64,000 nt of DNA from Ananas comosus (taxonomy: Eukaryota > Streptophyta > Magnoliopsida > Poales > Bromeliaceae), in the NCBI RefSeq assembly GCF_001540865.1, contig NC_033627.1:3662634-3726633 (forward strand), given 5' to 3'. The notes beneath the pieces were generated by a model. That model ran no database searches. It had not been told where the DNA came from and saw only the letters and a program-made list of their open reading frames with translations. The position numbers were made by a program, and so were the translations under genes. Shown here piece by piece: positions 22,827-33,271 of the stretch. Position 1 is the first letter of the stretch. Each line of letters begins with the position of its first letter.

Positions 22827-24330
22827 CCCTTTGTTGTCTTGTCTCTCTCTCTCTAGCCCTTGATTGACGCTACTCCTGCAGGCAGGGCGTCCTCCTCTCC
22901 GGCCACGGCGACGGCCGCTTCCTCCTCGACGACGGCTCCGGCGTCGTCGAGCTCTCCCTCTCCCCCGAATCCCACCCTCAGGAGTGGAAAAAGGGTGACC
23001 CTCCCAATTCCCAGATGCTACTCCTTCATTCTCTCCCCCTATATATATATATATATATATAAAACTCTTTAACGACGAAGAAATCTACAATCTCAGGTAT
23101 GTATGTGATGGTTGTGGGACCGTTCACCGCCCTTCAATCTGCTAATGCTCTGCCCCTCATCAAGGTACATTTTTACTCACACCTGGGATTCTTTACTTAG
23201 TAGCTTAAGCTTTTTCGAGTTTCATGACTCTCGCCTTATTGTCTAGCTACAAGTTCTCTTCTATCTATTAATTGCTAGAAGGCCCTTGAGGATATGATGT
23301 ATCGATCAAGATGGGGCCGGGCATGCACAGAGGACCTAATTGTATTGTTGTCTGAGTCTGTTACTAATCTGATATGTGTTCTGAGAATAATCCTTTGTTG
23401 ATCGGAAATTTGATATGCGCGCTGCGTTTGGCGTCGTCCTGTTAAGTAGTGTTAAGTTGTTTGAAGACGTTTGATGGTTGGTCGTTTCATTGAATGCTGT
23501 TGAAGGATCATGGCTTTGAGGGATGGTTTCTTTGGTATAAAGAAAATAATCAGGGAGCGCAATCCGAGTCGTTTGGAACAGTATGAACTTAATTAGAAAT
23601 GCAAAGCAACTAGGTTTTGAATTCGAGATCTCGAGTTCTTAGCCAACTGCGCTAGCTACGGTCGGTAGAACTTGTAAGATTTTCAATCAGGCTTTTGGGT
23701 GGTATTTTGTGAGACGAAGAAATCGGATGGATAAAGCATAAAGAGCTGTAGGCCAAGCATAAAAGGATAGCAGGCTTTAATAGTTAGCCGGTCGTGCATT
23801 CTTTCCAAGCCTTTAAATCAATTTTAAACCTTGTTTTTGATTAATGCATCACTCTCACCCTTTCAAATACTTATTTCGTCTTGGATAATCTTTATTTTGT
23901 GCGCGATCAATTGCCATTTACACTCTATGCCCTATGTGGGACGACCATAACAATAGATTTGAGGAGCATCCCCTTAGGACAGGTAAAGTTTACCGATTTA
24001 GTTTTTGCTTTGGCATGTGTTGGAATTAGAGGCCAGCGGAAACTCACAAACTGGATAACCAACATATCTAGAAACTGAAATCAGATCGAGTTTCTTGTTT
24101 TAGAACCAGTCAATGTGGACACACCACATGACAACAGTATGAATAGTAAAGAACATAAAATTTATATTACATTGATAATGCTCTCCAGATTATTTAGTTG
24201 GAATTGTGAATTTTCCTATTTGCAGGTCCACAAAATTGTCGATCTCTCACCATACCCTGACCGAGAAGCAATGTGGCATCTGGAAGTCATCGAGGCGTGT
24301 AAATTGTTTTACCTGCGTTCACTCGAATGA
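22643..24330 (+). CDS. RMI2: RMI2, RecQ-mediated genome instability protein 2 homologue
   Basis: Four exons, 22643-22786, 22886-22994, 23097-23164 and 24226-24330, with GT..AG introns, give 141 aa. The protein is one OB fold, as in known RMI2: MDYSLAALKLFC start, a Ser/Ala-rich linker at residues 21-34, then TLFGILFQRAWLQGVLL, FLLDDGSGVVELSL, GMYVMVVGPF, and VHKIVDLSPYPDREAMWHLE near the C terminus. RMI2 pairs with the C-terminal OB fold of RMI1 in the RecQ helicase-Top3alpha-RMI complex, which dissolves double Holliday junctions and limits crossovers. The short length is normal for the family. The 11-Ser run comes from a TCC/TCT repeat and may vary in length. The gene is head to head with the SAAL1 gene. 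Confidence 0.93.
22789..22821. repeat. (TC)n microsatellite just after the RMI2 exon 1 donor
   Basis: The TC tract starts two bases inside intron 1. The intron is only 99 bp, so the tract takes about a third of it. Confidence 0.9.
23041..23061. repeat. (TA)n microsatellite in RMI2 intron 2
   Basis: About 20 bases of TA, 36 bases before the exon 3 acceptor. Confidence 0.85.
23575..23680 (-). mobile_element. Possible tRNA-related SINE fragment in RMI2 intron 3
   Basis: The minus strand reads TAGCTAGCGCAGTTGGCTAA, then GATCTCGAATTCAAAACC, which resemble the D-arm (A-box) and T-arm (B-box) of a tRNA. There is no cloverleaf with paired acceptor stem, so it is not a tRNA gene. It is a different family from the SINE at 15325. 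Confidence 0.4.
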
Positions 24331-27300
24331 GTTCTCATTGCACATGCAAAGTTCAGCTAAAATTTGGGCAAAATGCAGCTACTATATCTAATCGAGTTAT
24401 CTTTATATTCATTGCCCAAACTGCTGTAGTTGGGCAACTGCTGGTAAGCTTCCGCACTCTCCGCCCTTTTGATGTCGCAGATGATCTCGTACATCTTTTG
24501 TCGGAAACAATGTAACGATGTTTCTAAGAACTTCAAGTTTTGATGATCTGTGTGGAGATGATCTCATAACTAAAAGGTGATCTCTTGTTGGCTTGTTGTT
24601 GTTAACTTATTATTAGTCATTCTGGTATCTAAACAATTTTGGCTGTTTGACAGAAGTTACCCTGAACTAGATGTTATGATGTTACTGCTGTGTGAAAAAA
24701 TTTTAAGCTTTTGCAATTGGGGAAATATATCCAGTGCATCCCTTGCTTATTCCAATGGTCCACAAATGTTTTTATTTTTAATAAAAAGTAAGGGATAGTA
24801 TCTAACATGCTCTTAGCAACTTCAAAATTATCTAATTTATTTCTGATTGACCAAAATGCTTGGGTTTTAAAAATATTCTTTGAGAAAGTTTGCTAATTGG
24901 AATTGGGGTTTAGGGGGATAGTTTAGGAATAGAGGAGTATATTTAAAAGTTTTGAATAGCAGTTAGGAAAAGGCTTCTTGTACATTCCTAAAACGGGTGT
25001 ACATCTTACACTTACAATTTTAGGATCGATAAAAATCGAATTGATTTTTAATAAAATTTTAAAAAATTGATGTGATAAGAATGACCTTAGGGTGAAATGA
25101 GTGTAAAATCTATCCCTCGCTTTAGGGTGTATCTGTAGTATTACTACTATCTTGGATAACAATTATAATGATATGTAGTAGTGTAGGAGAAAGTCTACTA
25201 TGCGGCAGTTACAACCCATTATGGGTGAATTCGAGAAAAGTAATTTGATTGGTTGGAAACATCACATTAATAATATGACTTTCACATTTTTAGGCTTTTT
25301 AGTAGTGTAAGGGTGAATTCGAGAAAAGTAATTTGATTGGTTGGAGACACCACATCAATAATATGACTTTCACATTTTTAAGCTTTTTAGTAGTGTAAGA
25401 ATTTTATTATATGACAGCCACGTCACATTATTTATTTTCAGTCAATTATATCTCGTTTTAAAAGAAAATTATAATAAAAATATTTTTTAAAAAATATGGT
25501 AAGATGGATGAATTTTAAAAGGGCAATATAATAGGTCAGACTCATTATGTCAGTGACTGTCACATTTTAGACTTTTTCAGTAGTGTGGAAGTAGGATTAT
25601 TATAGTAATTAAAAGCTAGGTGGTTTTTCTTTTCTTTTTTTTTTTGGGAACAACCATGCAGGCCCAATTCATATCCTCGTAGAGCCCCTATTTTTGAATC
25701 CTTTTGAAATAAAAGTTAATGAAGAAGAATCCCATTGTGGCCTCTTTCTACTATTGAGGCGCCGTAATTGACCTGCCGTTATCGGAAATGGACCAAGTCA
25801 CGCCCGTTTCCACTTTCCACTCGTCTCTCTCCCACCTGGGTTCTTTGGTTTTACAGAAAATTTCTTCATAATTTTTTTAAAATTTTGGCTGTTTAATTTA
25901 TAAAAAAAAAAAATTATATTTCTTTAAAAAAGTCTTATGAAAAATTAGTGGCTTAATTTGTTTCTTAGTTTTTTTTTAAAAATGAAAGAACTAGGTTTTA
26001 AAAAATCTGAATTTTTTTTATAAAATATTACTTTTTAAACCAAACAGGCGGGAAACGAAAAGGAATGAGTTTTTTTTTTTTTTCAGTTTTCCATAAAAAT
26101 CTATTTTTTGAAAAAAAAAATTTAACATATTTTTGAGAAACCAAACAACACATTTTATTTTCGCGAAAACAGCTACTTAACTGTGCAGCACTGCATGCAC
26201 TACTAAATCAGAATTTAATTTATTAACTATTTATATGGTATTCAAGAAACTTATTAGTTAAAAATCATAATTCTGAAACATCAAATTTCGTACGAACTGA
26301 CTATATATATATATATATATTAAATTTTGTTGAAATTTGGGACTATCTGATATCTAAGAAATAGTTTTTTTATAAGTTACTCATAGATTATCTAAATATT
26401 ATTCATCATATATATCGGATTAGTTCTTTTGATTTTACAACATTGGTCACCAAATATTCAGTGCGCCACTGTGGTTCACGAAGCGTAAGATACACTGGGT
26501 GCATGCAAAAATTTCCGCCAATTGCGCAAGAACGACCCTGTCTGACTTTGGAATTGTGGAAATTGTTGCATGCACCAGGTGCACCGTGAGCCAAAACTCC
26601 TACAACCCACAAATGGAGCTTCAAAATCAAAATCAAAGACCTTATGGGGCATCTTTGTAATTTTTTTTTGTTCATTTTATTAAAATATAAATGTTATGTA
26701 ATTTAAATGTTTACAAATAAATTGCTCGCCTAGCGTCATAATTAATTAGCTTGCAATACATATCTTTTGTTTCCAATATGAGATGACATCTTATTAAAAA
26801 AATAAAAAAATAAAAAATTTGTTTTCACGCATTTGGATTTATTTTTTGCTCAAACAAGGGCTAAATTAGATGTATTTTTTTAACATTTAAAGAATGTATG
26901 TAAAACTATAAGTCTGTAATCTTTACTAGTGAAAAGGCCTTGGCAACTTTAACATTTTTGTAACACAAAGTATATAATCTTTCAATTAGGTAATTATACT
27001 TCTTTAAATTTTATCAAATAGTTTAATAAGTATTTTTTCTCGAGCTAATTTATTAAAATTAACAATCGTTATTATAGCACACTTTATATGTAATTTTGTA
27101 TAACTTTGTAACACAAAAGAGTCATTTTTTTTCATTGTAGTTATAAAATGCAAGTATCAAGATTGAAGAAGAGTTTGAATCTATTTTCAACTTTTATTAT
27201 TTGTTCTCATCTATTAGAAAAAAAAAATATATGTATCTACATTTAGTTTCTTTCAAATATTCAAATAATTTTATATTCGATCAAATTTGAAAATTTTATA

Positions 27301-27878
27301 TTCGAACACGAATAATACCGCTTATGAATGCGAATATTTTCAGATAACATACTATCCGTTTTATTTCTAATGCATGCCCTACTCTTTTAAAATGAGAGCT
27401 TAGTTGGTTTCCCTTTCTATAAGTGAAAAAGACTAGAATATATCAGTTATATTACTGATATGACGTTCCCAGTCAATCAAAATATTTTCTTTGGGTTCAA
27501 CCATCCTATCATGGTTATTGGAAAAATATTTTTGGTAAACTTTCTTTCAAAAAGTGAGATGTGATCAGCTGATTATTGATGATGCAGTATAAGTGTGATA
27601 CAGTAGACTTCCTCTCTATAAGTGTGGTGCATGGGGTGTATTATATATATGGATGCACCAGATGTACGGATAATTTAACATGCACCAGGTCCACGGCGGC
27701 GACTTTTCTCATTGTCTACTTCGAAGCTTCGACGAGTCCACGACCGTGACGACGACGACGAGGGCGAAGAACGAGAACGCGTCGTCGTGGCCCCCCAAAT
27801 TAGACCCCTAAAAAAAAAAAATAAATTAATAAATTCCCACCCTTTTCTTTTATTTATTATTTATTAAAACCTTGAAGC
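24331..27878. other. Intergenic between RMI2 and GINT1
   Basis: The first 200 bases are probably the RMI2 3' UTR. An 88-bp unit is tandemly repeated at 25223-25399. 25850-26170 is a T-rich stretch with TTTGGTTTTACAGAAAA on the left and AAACCAAACAACA on the right, a likely MITE remnant. 26466-26600 is an imperfect inverted repeat built on GGTGCATGCAAAA and TTGTTGCATGCACC. The last 150 bases (GACGACGACGA) lead into the GINT1 5' UTR. Confidence 0.5.
25223..25399. repeat. 88-bp tandem repeat, two copies
   Basis: Copies start at 25223 and 25311 with GGGTGAATTCGAGAAAAG and end TTTTTAGTAGTGTAA. They differ at a handful of positions. A weaker third piece (GTCACATTTTAGACTTTTT) is near 25560. Confidence 0.9.
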
Positions 27879-27944
27879 ATGCGGATTGGTTTCGGAGTCG
27901 AGCGGAGACCTTTTGTCGGCGAACGCAAATTTCGGAAACCCTAG
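27879..27944 (+). promoter_or_regulatory. Upstream ORF in the GINT1 leader
   Basis: An ATG at 27879 opens 21 codons and stops at TAG 27942-27944, before the main ATG at 28018. It is in a different frame from the main CDS. Whether it lies inside the mRNA depends on the transcription start, which I cannot see. Confidence 0.4.
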
Positions 27945-28017
27945 CACCGTCGCCAAGCGAGGCTCCGGCGAGGCTCCGGTGAGGGCGGCGGCGGCGGAGG
28001 AGGAGGAGGAGGAGACC

Positions 28018-31000
28018 ATGGGGTGGAGGGTGATGTGGCGGCGGATGCTACGATCCCCCGCCGCGGTGTTCCTCGTCTCCTCCTTCTTCCTCCTCGGATC
28101 CGTCGCGCTCCTCTTCGCTTGGCTCACCTTCTCCCCCTTCCCCAAACCCCTCCCCGTCTCCTCCAAATCCTCCTCCTCGGCGGCGGCCATGGCGTCTTCT
28201 TCTTCTTCTTCTTCTTCCTCCTCCTCTTTAGGTTGCCGCCCCGATGGCGAGGGCTCTTGGGCCATTGGCGTCTTCTTCGGCGACTCGCCCTTCTCCCTCG
28301 AGCCCATCGAACTCGTGAGCTCGAATTCTTTCTCTTTTTTAACTTGCAAATCTACTAGTTTGTTCTAAAGATTGGATTTGGTTAATTTTGTTGTGTTTTG
28401 TGGTTTTTGGAGCAGTGGAATGAGTGGAGGAACGAGAGCGCAGCGTGGCCGGCTGCGAACCCGGTCGTCACCTGCGCCTCTGTCTCGGAGGCCGGATTCC
28501 CCAGCAACTTCGTCGCCGATCCCTTCCTCTTCATCAAGGTTTGTGTTCAAACTGATACTAAAGATTTGAATTTTCGACACACTTAATGCGAGGATATCAC
28601 TTCAGTGGCATCATTGAGTGTATAGTTGTAGATTGGATGCTCCATGTTGCGCACTCGTGTAGGCACAGAAAAGTTCATTTTGGGGGGCACAAAAATATCT
28701 TTACTTGCAAAAAGTTCGAGATATTAATCATTTGATGTGCCCATGTTCTCCAATTCCCTGCTGTAAAATTAGCTTATTGTCGACATTTGACACACAGGAT
28801 TACACTGCACGGATCTCAGATATCTTCTATTAGGTGTTGCGTGCTTCTTTCAGACTCGACTAATTGATGCATATATGTATCTCTCTACTTAGTATTAAGT
28901 TCTAAATGCCTTTCGTCATGTGTTATTTGATGTGCATTTTGACTGGAAACAAAATGTGTCCGGACAGGGATCATTCATTATGTATATCATCTAGTATACA
29001 TCTCTTTATCCTTAGTATTTATGGGTAATTCACATTCACTGTGTTAACAATTAAAGTATTATCTACTATTTATTGACCACGTCCACTCACCTAAGTTCTA
29101 ACATCTGTAAATTGTTACTAAACCGAGTATGCCGAACTATTAATGGTTTCTTTCATTGAGATATTGTATTACGTCAGTTTATAGCGGATAACGTAATGAT
29201 GTTGAAAATAATTACATCTCCAGGGAGATACTTTTTATTTGTTTTTTGAGACCAAGAATTCCGTCACATTGCAAGGAGACATAGGGGTTGCTGTGAGCAA
29301 GGACAATGGTGCGACATGGGAGCAACTGGGTATAGTGCTAGATGAAGAATGGCATCTCTCTTATCCATATATATTCAGCTACCAGGACCAAGTACGATTC
29401 CGCAGTCGCCGTTTAAATTTAAATTGTTTAATATTGGAATTCGAGGTGCTCTTTGCTTTATTGAACTTCTCATGACTTCATGCCTTTTCTTTTGTTCTTT
29501 CGAGGTTACAGATCTACATGATGCCGGAAGGCAGTAAGAAGGGAGATCTCCGTCTCTACCGTGCATTGGAATTTCCACTCAAATGGAAACTAGCGAAGGT
29601 CATTTTGAAGAGACCCCTTATTGATTCATTCATTATATATTATGATGGCTATCATTGGCTTTTTGGATCGGATTTCAGTTTTTTTGGTGCCAAAAAGAAT
29701 GGAGAGCTTGAAATCTGGTACAGTACCTCACCTCTCGGTCCCTGGAAACCGCACAAACAAAACCCAGTTCATAATATTGATAAAACCTTAGGTGCCAGAA
29801 ATGCAGGCCGGCCATTTATATACAATGGAAGCCTCTATCGAATTGGGCAAGACTGCGGTGGCACATATGGACGGAGTATCCGTCTATTCAGAATTCAAGT
29901 CCTCACAACTGACAGATATGAGGAAATTGAAGTCCCACTCGGTCTGGAAAGGCCCCGTAAGGGTCGAAATGCATGGAACGGTGCCCGAACCCATCACTTA
30001 GATGCTCAACAGCTTAAATCAGGTAAATGGGTTGCGGTAATGGATGGTGATCGAGTGCCCTCAGGCGATTCAGTTAAAAGGCTCTTTATAGGATACGCAG
30101 CATTTGGGGCCGCAATAATTCTTGTTATTTTAACAGGCGTGCTTTTGAGTGCAATAAAGTGCATTTTGCCCCTCAGTCGGTGCCTTCCTATTTTAGGAAA
30201 GCGAAGTGATGTTTTTCAGGCAGAGCCACGGGTTTTCCTCTACTTGAAACTTGGCTGGTTTTTTAACCATGTAAATAAGCTAAGCTCTCCTCTTCATGGA
30301 AGAATCAACACTAAAACTTGTAGAGGGCTGTTGGTTTTAAGTATTATATTTGTAACTTTAGTTGCTTTGACTTGTATTGGCACTCATTATGTCTACGGCG
30401 GCAATGGTTCTGAGGAGGGTTATATGGTTAAGGGGCACTACTCACAGTTCACCATGTTAACCATGACTTACGACGCTCGCCTTTGGAACTTAAAGATGTT
30501 CGTGAAGCATTACTCTCGATGCTCTTCGGTGAAAGAGATAGTGGTGGTGTGGAACAGAGGTCAACCCCCAAAAGAGAACGACTTTGACTCTGCCGTGCCT
30601 ATAAGGATCAGAGTGGAGAAGAGGAACTCTTTGAATAACAGGTTTAACATAGACCCGCTGATAAAGACTCGAGCTGTTTTCGAGCTCGATGATGACATCA
30701 TGATGACATGTGATGATTTGGAGCGCGGATTCAAAGTATGGCGGGAGAATCCCGATAGAATTGTTGGTTTTTATCCACGCCTTGCTGATGGGAGCCCATT
30801 GGAATACCACGACGAGAATTATGCGCGAAGGAAAGGGGGCTATAATATGATATTAACAGGGGCGGCGTTCATTGATCATAAATTGGCATTTGAGAGGTAT
30901 TGGAGCGAGGGGGCGAAGGTGGGAAGGGAGATGGTCGATAAACAGTTTAACTGTGAGGATGTGCTTTTGAACTTCTTGTATGTGAATGCTAGTTCATTGG

Positions 31001-31194
31001 ATAGGACAGTAGAGTATGTGAAGCCTTCGTGGGCAATCGACACATCAAAGTTTTCTGGTGTAGCCATTAGTAAGAATACAAAAGCGCATTACCATGTTAG
31101 GAGTGAGTGCATTCGTCGGTTCTCGGAGATATATGGGAACTTGGCTGCCAATAAATGGGGTTTTAGCAGTAGGAGAGATGGTTGGGATTTGTAA
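28018..31194 (+). CDS. GINT1: GINT1-type glucosamine inositolphosphorylceramide transferase (GT64)
   Basis: Exons 28018-28314, 28416-28538, 29224-29391 and 29512-31194 give 756 aa, close to the family length of about 765. Residues 14-37 are a signal-anchor membrane helix. Residues about 75-385 form a GH43/GH32-like five-bladed propeller (NFVADPFLF, GRPFIYNGSLYRIGQDCGG). Two further hydrophobic helices lie at 388-415 and 468-487. The GT64 exostosin-like domain spans about 508-743, with the DxD-type metal site LDDD at 588-591 and NCEDVLLNF at 676. In Arabidopsis and rice this protein adds N-acetylglucosamine(glucosamine) to GIPC sphingolipids in the Golgi. The ATG at 28018 (GAGACCATGG) is the only ATG available before the membrane helix; the frame upstream has no other. 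Confidence 0.94.
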
Positions 31195-33271
31195 TGTTTC
31201 CCTCGGAGATTGTTGATAATTATATTGTCCGATAGATTGTGCCAAGCTTGTCGAGCAGGGGGATAAATTATTGAAGGCCTTATTGGATATTGGAATCATA
31301 TAACGATGTTCCGCGATGTATCCATAAGTCGATACACAGAACACATTATCATGCATGGAGAGACTTGCAATGTAGGTTGACACCAAAGATGGATGTTGGG
31401 ACCTGTAGCAGTGAAGAGCTGTGTATCATTTTTTAAAACAATTTTGCTTTACTGCTTGTTGTATATTGTGATCAAGCTTTACTACTGTACATCTTAGTAT
31501 GTTGTGTAATCCTTTTACTCAACCCTTCTGAGTACCAAGCTATGAGGTTACCTTAATTTGTACCCTAGGCAACATGGCTATCTATGTGACTTTGAAAGTA
31601 AGTTTTGAGTGAAGCACTCATCTGAGTTTGGAAGATCTAGATTTTCTCTACATTTTACAGACTCTAGGGTGCAAGTCATAGGGCAGTAAAATATTATTGG
31701 TGTTATCATCTTATGATTTGTTAAATGCACAGTATTTATTACTTTGTGGTTTGTAAAATGTAGCACCTTGTTATTCAAATTAATAGCAAATTTTTATGGC
31801 AAAACAATTGTATTTTTGGTCCTCAAAGGATAAAGCACGTGACATTTTCATTCTCAAATTTTAATTTGCTATAATTTTTAGTTCTAGTTTTTTAAATTAT
31901 TGTAGTTAAATTCTAGAGTTCAATTTAATTAATTGAGCGATGATGTGAGCTTGATGTGACTATGATGTGAAATTTGAGTCATTGTTATGCTATCAACAAT
32001 AATATTGCTCCATATTAATGGCATATTAATATTTAGTCAACTAAATTATTATATGAGAACTGAAGTGTTGCATATCTTATAGCTGAGGATTAGAAATGCA
32101 ATTTAGCTAGGGATGAATGCCAATCGGATATTATTCGAAAATATTCGTATTCGTATTCGTATTCGATAATATCTGTATTCATGTAAAAAATATCCGGATC
32201 CAATTGAATATGGATACGAATATGGTTTTGAAAAATGAAAATTTTCTGAATATATGATAAAAGCAGATAAGGATCCGAATATTCGGACTTTTAGTATTAT
32301 TATTTTTATATTCTTTATATTTTTTGGATCTGTCTGCTAGTCCGTCCAAATCCTTTTTCTCCAGAGTTAGTTAACACCAATTTAACTTTAAAATTTGAAT
32401 ATATCGTTTATTTTTCAAGTTTAATTAGTATATACTTTATGCAATTTTCGCAACCATAAATTAGTTAAAGCAAGTTGTTAGCTTAAATTTTGAAACCAAA
32501 ACGTCGTTAAGTGATTTAAATTAAATAAATAAAATTTTGAATAGTAAATAAAATAAAATTTTTTTAAAAAAATATTAGATAGTTAATTCAAAATCATTCA
32601 TAATTCAGATAAATTTTTACAAGTTTACCTATAGAATTTAGATATGAACATTCTCACGCACAATAATTAAAAAATTTTGAAAAAACTTGAATAATTTTCT
32701 GTGGCCTGTGGGGGACTGAGGTGGGCTTGGATTGGATCAGAACTCCACTTACGATCGTTCCATCCCTTGGAGAGAGTGTATTTGCGCAAGTGACAAAAAA
32801 AAATTTATAATTAGTCTTTTAAATTTAAATTTAAATTTTACTTACTATATACTGGTAAATAAATTTAGGTTTTAAAATAAGAAAAAACTTCAAATACTAC
32901 CTCTATAGTTTCTCATTTTCTCACTTTAATATCCTATGGTTTAAATGTATCTTTATTTTTATTTTTTTATTATCTATTCTATTAATTTTTTTTCTTAAAT
33001 CAGTAACAAAGTTAAAACTAAAGGGTACCAAAGTGAATATTCGATAAATCTAGATGAGTATCTGAAGTGTTTTGTATATAATTTAACGAAAAAGTCGAAA
33101 AAAATAAAATTGAAATCATATGACATTAATTTGATACATTTAAACTTAGCCGGTACTTAAAGTGAAAAAAAAGTAAGAAACAGTGATATTTGAACTTTAT
33201 CCTTAAAATAATAAATATGTGAATTTGAGTAGGATCGAGCGGCTCTCTAGCGTGATAATTTTGTTGGGCTG
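31195..33271. other. Intergenic between GINT1 and the SpoU gene
   Basis: The first 350 bases are likely the GINT1 3' UTR. At 32105-32330 is a remnant with repeated ATTCGTATTCGT and GGATCCGAATATTCGG phrases, similar in style to 61735-62070. 32880-33205 is a CTGTGGTTTC-family MITE. The rest is AT-rich with nothing recognised. Confidence 0.5.
32880..33205. mobile_element. CTGTGGTTTC-family MITE
   Basis: The left end AAAAAACTTCAAATACTACC and right end AAACAGTGATATTTGAACTT are inverted. The inner phrases TCTCATTTTCTCACTTTAAT and TAAAGTGAAAAAAAAGTAAG pair. Confidence 0.75.

Noticed and set aside
23600..23670. tRNA gene on the minus strand
   Set aside because: A-box and B-box-like phrases exist, but there is no paired acceptor stem and no proper anticodon loop; called a possible SINE piece instead.
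26406..26675. 89-codon ORF on the minus strand
   Set aside because: Spans an imperfect inverted repeat; no conserved motif recognised.
27886..28017. Longer N terminus for GINT1 starting at 27886
   Set aside because: The codon there is TTG, not ATG; the frame has no ATG before 28018.
27864..28349. 161-codon minus-strand ORF opposite GINT1 exon 1
   Set aside because: Shadow of the GC-rich, repeat-coded exon on the other strand; low complexity and no family match.
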